This document shows positions 6,755-14,611 of a stretch of 14,722 bases of DNA, one piece after another; position 1 is the first letter of the stretch; every line of letters begins with the position of its first letter. The notes under the pieces are model-generated. The model ran no database searches. It had not been told where the DNA came from and was given only the letters and a program-made list of their open reading frames with translations. The position numbers and the translations under genes were made by a program. This DNA is from Rheinheimera sp. (GTDB taxonomy: Bacteria; Pseudomonadota; Gammaproteobacteria; Enterobacterales; Alteromonadaceae), in contig NZ_JAIWOI010000334.1 in assembly GCF_020217005.1 (NCBI RefSeq), positions 1 to 14,722 of the forward strand, in the 5' to 3' direction.

Positions 6755-8065
6755 TTATTGGCTTTTCAGCTGAACAGACGGCTGCACCTGACAGGCGCGC
6801 CAGGTTGGGTATAAACCTGCTAATAAAGCACTGACAATAGCCAGGCCCATAGCGACAGCTACTAAAGTGAAATCCAGCTGGGCTAAATCGCGGATCCAGT
6901 CGCCGTACATCACTTTGATGGCCTCAAGCCCCAGTAAAGCCAGCACTAAGCCCAATAAGCCTCCGGCTAAACCTATACAACCTGATTCAATTAAGTGTTG
7001 AATAAACAAATCGTTACGGCTGGCTCCTAACGCCTGACGCACGCCGATTTCTGTGGCTTTTCCTAAAAACTTCGCTAGCAATAAACCTACGGTATTCAGT
7101 AGGCAGACCAACAGGAACATCAGAGACATCGCCATCATCATACTGGCATCGTCGGACACCACTTGCTGATTTTCCAGCCACTGCATGACATCCCTTAATT
7201 TGTTATTGTCGGTGCGGGCAAAGCGACCGTATTGGTGTTGTTCTTTGGCATAGGCATTCATAAAGCTCAAATAATCGGCTTTATCCTGTTCGGTGGGCAA
7301 TTCCACCCATAACTGCAGCCAGATGCATTCGGAATCTAAGAAGGCCTGAAAGCCAGACTCCGTGGGTTTCCAGCAGTTGGTGTTGCCGGAACGGTTGAAT
7401 TTCTGCTCAGTAATTAAACTAAAAGGGACAAAAACTTCTTCAACGTTGTTAAAAGCACCAGTGGTGATGTCGTAAAATTTAGGTTTGGGGTTCCAGCGCG
7501 CTATGACTCCGGTAATTTTGTAGTCTTCTCCCGCCATACGAACGGACTGACCTGTAGAGTCTTTACCACCAAATAAGCGTTCGTTTAACTCGGCATTGAT
7601 GACAATGACCCGTTCTTTTTTTAGATCTGCCTGATGGTCCCAGCCGCTGCCATATAAAAATGGTACATCAAACATAGGGAAAAAGTCGGCACTGTTGGCG
7701 CGGCCCTGCACCATAAAAGGCAACACTTCTTTGTCGGCCGGTTCAATGACGGCTGCCATACCTGTCTGTATGCTTTGGCGTTTAGCTTTTTGTGCCTGCC
7801 ATAAATAAGTACCGTCGCGATAGGTCAGTTGCTCTGGCGCGTCGCCGTTGTCATTGTAAGTTTTGTTTGGCTCCCAGCTGTCCATTTGCACGTAATACAG
7901 CTGCTCACTTTTATGTGGGATAGGGTTCGCTGACATCAGGTAATTGACGGTAATAGTCGTCATTGAGGCACCAATACCTAAGCCAATAGCGCAGATCATT
8001 AACAGCGTCATGCCCCAGGTGCGTTTGCAGCTTAAGTAAGCCAGCTTTAAATAATATGAAAACAT
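6755..8065 (-). CDS. MacB/FtsX-type ABC transporter permease (first permease)
   Basis: A 436-residue permease with an N-terminal membrane helix (about 18-42, LLMICAIGLGIGAS), a long periplasmic domain (about 45-310) and three C-terminal helices. The coupling loop GKATEIGVRQALGAS before helix 3 is the FtsX-family signature. The periplasmic part carries YKITGVIARWNP, matching the MacB_PCD pattern, and two cysteines (in NTNCWK and DSECIW) that could pair in the periplasm. AGGAG lies 6 bases before the ATG. It sits 9 bases after the ATPase gene and 10 before the second permease. The two permeases differ in sequence and length, so they are paralogues, not a recent duplication. Confidence 0.88.
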   Translation of the reverse strand: MFSYYLKLAYLSCKRTWGMTLLMICAIGLGIGASMTTITVNYLMSANPIPHKSEQLYYVQMDSWEPNKTYNDNGDAPEQLTYRDGTYLWQAQKAKRQSIQTGMAAVIEPADKEVLPFMVQGRANSADFFPMFDVPFLYGSGWDHQADLKKERVIVINAELNERLFGGKDSTGQSVRMAGEDYKITGVIARWNPKPKFYDITTGAFNNVEEVFVPFSLITEQKFNRSGNTNCWKPTESGFQAFLDSECIWLQLWVELPTEQDKADYLSFMNAYAKEQHQYGRFARTDNNKLRDVMQWLENQQVVSDDASMMMAMSLMFLLVCLLNTVGLLLAKFLGKATEIGVRQALGASRNDLFIQHLIESGCIGLAGGLLGLVLALLGLEAIKVMYGDWIRDLAQLDFTLVAVAMGLAIVSALLAGLYPTWRACQVQPSVQLKSQ

Positions 8066-8074
8066 AGCCGCTCC

Positions 8075-8779
8075 TTAAGCCTCGCCAACCACATGCAGGT
8101 TAGAGTTTTTGTTGGTCAGCTCGCTGACATGGCCATCTTTGATATAGATCTGGCGTTTAGCGCGCGCCGCCAGGCTAGGGTCGTGGGTCACCATTAAAAT
8201 AGTGGTACCGGCTTTATTGATGTCTTCCAGCAGGCTCATCACACTTTGTGCCATCTGGCTGTCGAGGTTTCCTGTCGGCTCATCCGCTAACAAGAAACGG
8301 GGTGAGGTGGCTAAGGCTCTGGCAATGGCCACACGTTGCTGCTGCCCGCCGGAAAGCTGGCTTGGCAGGTGTTTCATCCGGGAGGCTAAACCCACTTGAT
8401 CCAGATGATACTCAATGCGTTGTTTACGTTCACTTGCACTTAGCCCACGATATCGCAAAGGCACATCGACGTTATCGAACAGGTTGAGATCAGGAATTAA
8501 GTTAAAGCTTTGGAAAATAAAGCCTATTTTCTGATTACGCATGCGGGAGCGGCCGCTGTCATTGAGCTTAGTGATATCTTCTCCGTCCAGCAGGTATTCG
8601 CCACTGGTACTGGTTTCCAGCAAACCGGCAATATTTAAAAACGTAGTTTTGCCTGAACCAGAAGGGCCAGTCACACTGACGAAGTCACCTTCGTTGACGT
8701 GCAGCTGAATATCCCGCAGCGCATGAGTGGCTACATCGTCCGTGATAAAGGATTTACTGATTTTGTTCATAGTTAACAT
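8075..8779 (-). CDS. ABC transporter ATPase, MacB/LolD-like
   Basis: A 234-residue ATP-binding subunit. Walker A GPSGSGKT lies at 38-45, a Q-loop in GFIFQSFNL, the ABC signature LSGGQQQR, and Walker B FLLADEP followed by TGNLDS and the switch histidine in MVTHDPS. The D-loop and spacing are those of the MacB/LolD (MJ0796-like) subfamily, which energises FtsX-type permeases. All catalytic motifs are intact. The start ATG has GAGG 8 bases upstream; a second in-frame ATG follows three codons later, so the N-terminus could be 3 residues shorter. It is separated from the adaptor gene by 27 bases. Here the ATPase is a stand-alone polypeptide, unlike E. coli MacB, where it is fused to the permease. 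Confidence 0.93.
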   Translation of the reverse strand: MLTMNKISKSFITDDVATHALRDIQLHVNEGDFVSVTGPSGSGKTTFLNIAGLLETSTSGEYLLDGEDITKLNDSGRSRMRNQKIGFIFQSFNLIPDLNLFDNVDVPLRYRGLSASERKQRIEYHLDQVGLASRMKHLPSQLSGGQQQRVAIARALATSPRFLLADEPTGNLDSQMAQSVMSLLEDINKAGTTILMVTHDPSLAARAKRQIYIKDGHVSELTNKNSNLHVVGEA

Positions 8780-8806
8780 ACTAAGTCCCTCTGTGGTTTG
8801 CCTTTA

Positions 8807-10081
8807 TTAGTTATTGAGTTGTACTGTGCTGGCGCCATTAAAAATATCGGTGCCAGAGGTAATGATTTGATCGCCAGGTTGCAGCCCAGCCAGAATTTCG
8901 ACTGAGTTCAGGCTACGCGCACCGACTTCGATCGGGGTTTTGATAGCCATGCCCTGACTGACTTTGTAGGCAAATTTGCCATTGCTGCTGTCCAGGAACT
9001 GGCCTCGGGCCACTTGCATCACGGCCTGGCGATGCTCCAGCAAAATGCGGCTGCTTAAACGTTGGTTTTGACGCAGCGCTGGTGGGGCATCGCCGGTAAA
9101 ACGCACCCGGCCTTTTACCTGGTTTTCGAACACTTCAGGGGAAATAGTCACCAGTTTGCCCATATAGAGTTTTTGCTCTGCGGTAATTTCTACTCGCAAA
9201 CCTATAACTAAATCGTTGGCATAACTTTCTGGTACCGCTATTTCCACTTCAAACTGGCTTAAATCCACTACGGATAAAATCAGCTGGTTTTTGGTGATAT
9301 AGCTTTTGTTTTCGACCGCCAGGTTGCCGAGCAAACCATTGACCGGTGAGCGCACCTGCAGGCCATCGACCTGGCGCTGGAAGTCTTCGACCAGTAAACG
9401 TTGGCGATCCAATTGCTGAGCTAAACTCTGCACTTCAAAATCGAGGTTTTCTTTATTCAGGCGGGCGTCTTCGACGGCGTGCTGATGTTGGACTTTGGCT
9501 GTTTCCAAATCATCCTGAGCTTTTTCCAGTTCTAATTTGCTGATCACGCCTTTTTCAAACCCCTGATCAGCACGGCGTTTTTCTCTGTCCGCTGTGGTGA
9601 GGGTCATCTGTGCAATATCCACAGCTTTTTTGTCTGTTAATTGCTGCTTTTTCGCCAGAATTTTCTGGCGGTCATGGCTGGTCTGAAGGCTGTAAAAAGT
9701 GGCTTGCTCTTGTTGCAGTCTGTTGTTCAGCTCAGGACTGTCAATAATGGCCAATACATCGCCTTGTTTTACTTCAGTGCCGGCATCGAGTAATAGGCTG
9801 ATAGTGCCCTCAGCTGTGGCGTAAAGTTTGGGGCTGACAGCGGCAACCACCTGGCCCTGAGCAGAAATGTCGCGGGTAAAATCTGCAGTTTTTACAGTGT
9901 CTATCCGCACGCGCGACAAAGACACTGAAATATCGGATTGTGACCAACTGCGTGCCGCCGGAACTATTTGCCACAACAGTAATACCAGAAGCAGGCCGCT
10001 TGCTCCTGCTACCCAGATTTTTTTATTGGCTTTTTTTGGCGCCAGCTTTTCATCCTGGCTGCTGGTATCGGCTATTTTCAT
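8807..10081 (-). CDS. membrane fusion protein (MacA/HlyD-like periplasmic adaptor)
   Basis: A 424-residue adaptor anchored by one membrane helix (about 22-42, with WVAGASGLLLVLLLW), no lipobox. After it come a barrel-sandwich/lipoyl half (VSPKLYATAEGTISLLLDAG...GDVLAII), a long alpha-helical hairpin (about 125-245, charged and Gln-rich, coiled coil) and the second lipoyl half (LQVRSPVNGLLGNL). A beta-barrel (FEVEIAVPESYANDLVIGLRV) and a membrane-proximal domain (EILAGLQPGDQIITSG) end the protein. It joins the two permeases to an outer-membrane channel; no TolC-like gene is in the window. AGGAG is 5 bases before the ATG. It is the first gene of the operon, so the promoter should lie in 10082-10218, where I could not identify boxes with confidence. 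Confidence 0.9.
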   Translation of the reverse strand: MKIADTSSQDEKLAPKKANKKIWVAGASGLLLVLLLWQIVPAARSWSQSDISVSLSRVRIDTVKTADFTRDISAQGQVVAAVSPKLYATAEGTISLLLDAGTEVKQGDVLAIIDSPELNNRLQQEQATFYSLQTSHDRQKILAKKQQLTDKKAVDIAQMTLTTADREKRRADQGFEKGVISKLELEKAQDDLETAKVQHQHAVEDARLNKENLDFEVQSLAQQLDRQRLLVEDFQRQVDGLQVRSPVNGLLGNLAVENKSYITKNQLILSVVDLSQFEVEIAVPESYANDLVIGLRVEITAEQKLYMGKLVTISPEVFENQVKGRVRFTGDAPPALRQNQRLSSRILLEHRQAVMQVARGQFLDSSNGKFAYKVSQGMAIKTPIEVGARSLNSVEILAGLQPGDQIITSGTDIFNGASTVQLNN

Positions 10082-10218
10082 TTTTTCTCCTGCGCGAACT
10101 TCATCAGAGGCGACCTAAAAGTCGTTGTTTCTAATGAGTCGTAGGCAAAAGAAAAAAGGTTTGAATGGAATAAAAATATATTTCAGTCAGGCTGAGGCTG
10201 TGGAACTGAGAGCAGGTT

Positions 10219-11493
10219 TTAACAGTCAGTCAGTCGCTTATCTTTTTTACGTAAGGTACCAAAGAGGCGGGCCTGGTATGCGGCCAAATCCAGTTGACGT
10301 AACAATTGTGGTGTTGAAACGTTGCTGCAGTGAAAAACCATAGTTTTACTTTGTACATCCACCTGATGCAGTTGCTGCTGTATACAAAAGCCTTCAGACA
10401 GGCTTTGACTGATACGCCGACATAACTCCTCAAGTTGCAGTTCGCTTTGCTGTAAATCAAGGGTCAGGCCATTGATTAACAAAACAAATTCATCGCCGCC
10501 GAAACGACAGACTGTATCATGGGCTCTCAGGCACTGTTTCAAACGTTGTGCAAACAGGACTAGCAGTCTGTCGCCTGTTTCAGGGCCATGTTGCTGATTA
10601 AACTGGCGAAAATGAGCTATATCAAGCAGCAGCAGTGCTGCATAATGTTGTTCAGTTTTGCCGAGCTGAATCGCCTCTTCCAGACGCTTTTCCAATTCAA
10701 CCCGACCAGGCATCATGGTTAAAGTATCGTAATAATAGAACTGCTGCAGCATAGCTTCTGAAGCTTTTTGCTCAGATAAATCACGTAGTATCAGCACTAA
10801 GTCTGAATCTTTTGAACAGGACAAAGGCAAGACTCTGAGTTCAGCAACAAAGTGATGGCCAGCTTTAGTGCTGCAGAGTATTTCTTCACCCCGACCGGGC
10901 ATGGACACAGACAGGCGTTGCAGGTGCTCTGTTGAAATTTTGGCCGGATGGGCAAAAAGAACAGCAGCCTGCTTGTCAGATAATTGCTCTTTCTGGTATC
11001 CAAAAAGGTGTTGGATAGCGCCACTGCAACTTTTTATACTGCCGTCTTTACTGAGGGTTACTATGGCATCCGGTAGGTGGTCCAGAATATGTCTGCTGTG
11101 CTCATCTGCATGCAAACTGGACTGATGCAGACTGACTAAATGGGTCATTTGATTGGCATAGACGTACCAGATACTGGACTGATCCGGCAGCAGCTCATAG
11201 CTGCCAAACAATTCGAAGTATAACTTTTCACTGTCTGGAAATTGCAGGCCTAATGTGGTCACTAACTTGCTTTGCTCCCGCAGGCTGGCTTGCATTTCGC
11301 TACTCAGGCGGGCCAGGTCTGCAGCGTCAATCAAAGACAGCATAAGTTCTGAACATTGTTGTTGCGACAGATAGTGACTGTGCTGTCGCAGCAAAATTTT
11401 ATCGTCCAGAAATGGAAAGCTGATTTCGCCATTGATCTGAAGATGTATGTTCATAAAAAAACCAGGAATTTGTTGCAGGAACTTGGTAAGCAT
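10219..11493 (-). CDS. cytoplasmic PAS-GGDEF protein, probable diguanylate cyclase
   Basis: A 424-residue protein without membrane helices or signal peptide. It has an unassigned N-terminal region (about 1-125), a PAS domain (about 132-250, starting ILDHLPDAIVTLSKDGSI and ending VLILRDLSEQK), then a GGDEF domain (about 255-420). The segment DIAHFRQFNQQHGPETGD carries the metal-site aspartate, the active motif is FGGDEF (GGDEF at 332-336) and an I-site RAHD lies at 323-326. After the motif the domain decays: the usual 'SIGv' strand reads TMVFHCSN, and the AD-A-Y-AK-GRN end is LDLAAYQARLFGTLRKKD. Cyclase activity is likely but not certain. The start is unclear: ATG 11493 and ATG 11454 both lack a good Shine-Dalgarno site. 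It is transcribed in the same direction as the exporter operon, 137 bases upstream. Confidence 0.8.
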   Translation of the reverse strand: MLTKFLQQIPGFFMNIHLQINGEISFPFLDDKILLRQHSHYLSQQQCSELMLSLIDAADLARLSSEMQASLREQSKLVTTLGLQFPDSEKLYFELFGSYELLPDQSSIWYVYANQMTHLVSLHQSSLHADEHSRHILDHLPDAIVTLSKDGSIKSCSGAIQHLFGYQKEQLSDKQAAVLFAHPAKISTEHLQRLSVSMPGRGEEILCSTKAGHHFVAELRVLPLSCSKDSDLVLILRDLSEQKASEAMLQQFYYYDTLTMMPGRVELEKRLEEAIQLGKTEQHYAALLLLDIAHFRQFNQQHGPETGDRLLVLFAQRLKQCLRAHDTVCRFGGDEFVLLINGLTLDLQQSELQLEELCRRISQSLSEGFCIQQQLHQVDVQSKTMVFHCSNVSTPQLLRQLDLAAYQARLFGTLRKKDKRLTDC

Positions 11494-11943
11494 AAGGACT
11501 CATTACTACATAAGAAATTAAAGCGCGTGACACCAAATAAGCTGACCCCTGGCTGTTTGCTACAGCGCAATGAGGTCGAACTATAGAGAGGTCAAAATCT
11601 ATCCTTTTGATTTTATTGGCTAGAATCTAAAAGTAAGACACTCGTTTATCACCAGGATGGTTTAAATAAGGAAAGCTTTATTTAGTACGCTCTTGTTTAA
11701 CCTCACAGTGTGTACACTTTTTACACTGTGATTTAAGTGAAAAGAAGTATTTTGATGTTTTCATTTGTAACATCATATTTTATGGCCTTGTACAAATAGT
11801 TACAGAAGCAGGGCCTGCAAATAGAAGGCCCTGCCGCCAAATACTTTTAGCAGCGTTGTGTTTAAGACCTGATGGTCTGCACTCAGGCCAGTGTTGCTAA
11901 TGGCCTGAAATTGGTGGTTTTGTAGCCTGGGCCATTCACCCTG
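11494..11943. other. 450-base intergenic region with four stem-loops, no gene seen
   Basis: No convincing coding frame. It holds the 5' region of the PAS-GGDEF gene, with a GAGGTC direct repeat at 11572-11577 and 11588-11593. It also holds hairpins at 11703-11731 (TCACAGTGT/ACACTGTGA, 11-base loop), 11808-11834 (GCAGGGCCT/AGGCCCTGC, 9-base loop), 11865-11878 (AGACC/GGTCT) and 11883-11908 (TCAGGCCA/TGGCCTGA). The last three may end the - strand RidA-like gene. A 14-codon frame at 11755 is too short to call. Confidence 0.5.
11808..11834 (-). terminator. candidate terminator stem-loop downstream of the RidA-like gene
   Basis: A perfect 9-bp GC-rich stem (GCAGGGCCT at 11808-11816, AGGCCCTGC at 11826-11834) with a 9-base loop. 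On the - strand it is followed by TTCTGTAACTATTTGT, only moderately T-rich. Another perfect 8-bp stem (11883-11908) lies nearer the gene. Either could be the transcript end. Confidence 0.4.
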
Positions 11944-12471
11944 TCATTTTTCCTGTTGTTGGCTCTGAGGTGTGCGGGCGATAATTTCTATCTCAACCAG
12001 GCCACGGTCAGCAAATAATTCTGCTACACCTACCGCAGTCCAGGCTGGATAAGGAGCCTTAAAAAACTCATCTTTCACCTCCATCACTGCAGCTATATGT
12101 TGCTCTTTTGTGCCTTTGAACAAAGGGCTTCTGAACAAGTGATAGCTATTTATTTTCACGACATGCTCGGGTCCTAAACCTGTTTGTTTCAGCAGAATAT
12201 CGAGGTTACCAAAGGCATGGCGCAAATTCTTTTTAAACCCTTCAATGCTTGTACCATCAGCAGGAGAGCCAGCAATCACACCGGAAAAAAATACCAAGTC
12301 ACCAGCGCTGCGTGCCGGTGAATAATGCCATTCTTCATAAGCTTGTTTTGACTTGGTGCTGTCTATGTACACGTCGCCATTTGCAGCAGGAATGATCTCC
12401 TGACCGGGTTGAGCCAGTGCAGATGCGCTTAGCAATGTCAGGCTCAATAGCTTTAATTTTAAATAGGACAT
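11944..12471 (-). CDS. secreted RidA/YjgF-family protein lacking the catalytic arginine
   Basis: A 175-residue RidA-fold protein with a Sec signal peptide (MSYLKLKLLSLTLLSASALA-QP), so it acts in the periplasm; classic RidA is cytoplasmic. The fold is seen in DLVFFSGVIAG, the helix GFKKNLRHAFGNLDILLKQTGL, VVKINSYH and the end AWTAVGVAELFADRGLVEIEIIAR. In active RidA the sequence before the last strands is P-A-R-S, where the arginine holds the 2-aminoacrylate carboxylate. Here it is P-A-W-T, so imine deaminase activity is unlikely. It therefore belongs to an Rid subfamily of unknown function or another ligand-binding role. GAGG lies 6 bases before the ATG. It appears monocistronic, flanked by candidate stem-loops. 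Confidence 0.85.
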   Translation of the reverse strand: MSYLKLKLLSLTLLSASALAQPGQEIIPAANGDVYIDSTKSKQAYEEWHYSPARSAGDLVFFSGVIAGSPADGTSIEGFKKNLRHAFGNLDILLKQTGLGPEHVVKINSYHLFRSPLFKGTKEQHIAAVMEVKDEFFKAPYPAWTAVGVAELFADRGLVEIEIIARTPQSQQQEK

Positions 12472-12568
12472 AAATACCTCGTAGTGTGGATCCTCAACGG
12501 ATTCTGCGGCTTTTATTCAGGTATCTAAGGCAGTAACGGGATAAAAGGAGGCAGGCTTGGGACAACGA

Positions 12569-12600
12569 ATAAAAACAAAGAGGGCCGCGACGATGCGGCC
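12569..12600 (-). terminator. intrinsic terminator of the GH18-like gene
   Basis: Stem GGCCGC (12583-12588) with GCGGCC (12595-12600), 6-base loop. On the - strand it is followed by CTCTTTGTTTTTATT, a good T-tract. The stem begins just 8 bases after the stop codon of the gene. Confidence 0.75.
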
Positions 12601-12607
12601 AGTGGAT

Positions 12608-13495
12608 TTAAAGTACGTTACCAAGTCCCACCGAGATGGCATCCACATAAGCTGTCATACGCTGTTGCGGATTGGATGCGTCACTTGCAATGATCTGATC
12701 CAGAGTCCAGATAAAGCCGCCGCCCACAGCAATACTACCGTTAAAGGATTTCATCAGACTTTGTACCAGAGCCGGACTGTCATTAGTCCAGTCGCCAGCC
12801 ACAATAAAAGCTGTGGTATCAAAACCGGGAATAGCCTCCGCTATGGCCTGCGCCCACTGAGAGGGCTGGTTACCCTGGCCGCCGTCGTAACACTGCAAAT
12901 TCCACCATTTCACAGCACCTTTGTTGCTGCGGTTTAACTGTTGCAAGGCACTGGTCCAGAACTGTTGGTAGGTGTAAGGGCAGAATGTCAGGCCAAAGCC
13001 CAGGCTGTTTGCTAACTGACAGAAGGCGACAAAGGATGGCAGGTCGTAATTGTCTTCGCAGTCCAGGTCAATAATGCTAATGGCTGGAAAAGTCTGTTTC
13101 AGTACTTTCATATTGGTAGCCAGATTGGTGCCGGCAAAACTATTGTCGTTCTGCTGATAGATTTTTTGCAAAGTTTCAAAGTCCAAAACTCCACCACCAC
13201 CAATAGAGGCGCAAAGACAGTTTAGACTGCCACCTAAAGCGCTGTTGATCAAAGCCGGCCAGGCAGGATCTCCGACATAACGGCCTTCAGAAATCACTAG
13301 CGTGTTGTTGAAATAAATATCCCCCATGATCTGGCTGGGCTGAATGGAATAATTACGGCCTATATGAAACAGACCTAAAATCAGTGTAGTAAAGCCTGAG
13401 TTTTGCAGTTGTGACACTGTAGTACTAACAGCTTGTTGATTGTTTGCAGGATACATTATGCCTTCGGCATAAACGGCGAAGTTGAGCTTGGACAT
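12608..13495 (-). CDS. GH18-like TIM-barrel glycosidase, no signal peptide
   Basis: A 295-residue single-domain protein with the landmarks of glycoside hydrolase family 18 (chitinase/endo-beta-N-acetylglucosaminidase). These are strand 3 ASIGGGG (97-103, 'SxGG'), the catalytic strand IIDLDCED (141-148) with Asp143, Asp145 and the acid Glu147 of DxDxE, LQCYDGGQG (200-208) with the conserved Tyr-Asp pair, and a closing GGGFIWTLD (258-266) with the substrate-stacking Trp. The first Asp of the usual DGxDxDxE is Ser140. The start is taken at ATG 13495, because AAGGAG lies 7 bases upstream; an in-frame ATG 13 codons earlier lacks this. There is no signal peptide, so it is cytoplasmic or released by another route. 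Substrate unknown; chitin or peptidoglycan-derived glycans are possible. Confidence 0.78.
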   Translation of the reverse strand: MSKLNFAVYAEGIMYPANNQQAVSTTVSQLQNSGFTTLILGLFHIGRNYSIQPSQIMGDIYFNNTLVISEGRYVGDPAWPALINSALGGSLNCLCASIGGGGVLDFETLQKIYQQNDNSFAGTNLATNMKVLKQTFPAISIIDLDCEDNYDLPSFVAFCQLANSLGFGLTFCPYTYQQFWTSALQQLNRSNKGAVKWWNLQCYDGGQGNQPSQWAQAIAEAIPGFDTTAFIVAGDWTNDSPALVQSLMKSFNGSIAVGGGFIWTLDQIIASDASNPQQRMTAYVDAISVGLGNVL

Positions 13496-13690
13496 GGGAT
13501 CACTCCTTGTTGTTTTGCAGACAGAGTTTTCCAAAATTACCGGGCTTTCTTTAGATACAGCCTGATTCTATTTCCCTATTTTGGTTAAATAAAGCTAGGT
13601 GCTATAGCCCGGTTTGGCAACAGAGATTTCCCGAAAAGAAGAACATTTAATCAAAGCGTCATCTGTAGGCTAAAGTTTTAGCTTTTCTCC

Positions 13691-14542
13691 TTACCACAAA
13701 CGTTGTCTGGTGCTGATATATCCGGCGTAGAAGATGATGGCAACACCAGCAAACCAGCTCATGGTGACAGGTTCTGACCAGAATAAATAACCAAAAAGAC
13801 CGGCAAAAATTACCGAACTGTATGTCCATATACCTATATCAGATGCAGGAGCCAGCGCATAAGCTTTGGTCATCGCCATTTGGCCTATGGCGGCTAACAC
13901 CCCCATAAAAGCAAAAGCCCACCAGGCTATAGCGGGCAGTTCCTGCCAGTAAAAAGGCACTGGTACAAAGGAGATAATGGCGGTTAGCAAAGAGAAATAA
14001 AACACGATACGGGCCGCGGGTTCAGTGTCGGACATATAGCGAATGGTGGTTTTCGTCACCGCCACTAACACGGCCGACAACAAAGCAATTAAAAACAGAT
14101 AAAATGCACCGCCACCACTGGCGATAGGCAAGGCCAGTAATACACCACCAAAGCCGAGCGCTATGCTGAATAAGGTCAGGCGACTGGCAGTTTCTTTCAG
14201 CCAGAACTTCGCTATGAGCGGCACTATAAAAGGCGACATCAATAGCACTACCATAGCCTGAGCTAAGGGCAGTTGGCTGATGACATAAAAAAAGCAGTAC
14301 ATCGAAATAATACCGGTGACAGAGCGGCTTAAATGCAGATACCAACGCTTGGTATAGAGCAGTTGTTTACCTTGCAGCCAAAGCCACGGCAGCATCACCA
14401 GCAAAGCAAAAAAGTTACGGAAAAACACAACCTGGGCATGACTGGCGCTGTCGCTGGTGAGTTTAACCAAAGCGCCAATACCGGCAAAACAAGCTTCAGC
14501 CAGTAACAGCAATAAGGCGCCTTTGAGCAGATTGGGTTGCAT
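13691..14542 (-). CDS. EamA/DMT-superfamily inner-membrane permease
   Basis: A 283-residue protein with ten predicted membrane helices in two EamA repeats (about 5-140 and 150-280). The first repeat begins LLLLAEACFAGIGALVKL and contains VVFFRNFFALLVMLPWLWL; the second ends with GIWTYSSVIFAGLFGYLFWSEPV, the family's conserved 'W.EP' region. Members export amino acids, nucleosides or other small metabolites; some are S-adenosylmethionine or purine transporters. The substrate cannot be told from sequence. ATG 14542 is preferred over the adjacent TTG 14545; neither has a clear Shine-Dalgarno site. The gene stands alone, about 195 bases from the GH18-like gene on the same strand. Confidence 0.85.
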   Translation of the reverse strand: MQPNLLKGALLLLLAEACFAGIGALVKLTSDSASHAQVVFFRNFFALLVMLPWLWLQGKQLLYTKRWYLHLSRSVTGIISMYCFFYVISQLPLAQAMVVLLMSPFIVPLIAKFWLKETASRLTLFSIALGFGGVLLALPIASGGGAFYLFLIALLSAVLVAVTKTTIRYMSDTEPAARIVFYFSLLTAIISFVPVPFYWQELPAIAWWAFAFMGVLAAIGQMAMTKAYALAPASDIGIWTYSSVIFAGLFGYLFWSEPVTMSWFAGVAIIFYAGYISTRQRLW

Positions 14543-14611
14543 CAATAATCACAGTATTTCGAAGAGGCGCGCAGTATAGCAGAGAGAAAAATGCAGGGGC
14601 GACCTTTGTGG

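Noticed and set aside
11356..11586. 76-aa + strand open frame reaching into the intergenic region
   Set aside because: Mostly antisense to the PAS-GGDEF N-terminus; very Lys-rich with no supporting ribosome binding site.
12557..12937. 126-aa + strand open frame
   Set aside because: Runs across the terminator and antisense to the GH18-like gene; composition is not protein-like.
13670..13687. Small palindrome GCTAAAGTTTTAGC followed by TTTT as a terminator
   Set aside because: The stem is A/T-rich and only 5-6 bp, and the T-run is on the + strand where no gene ends nearby.
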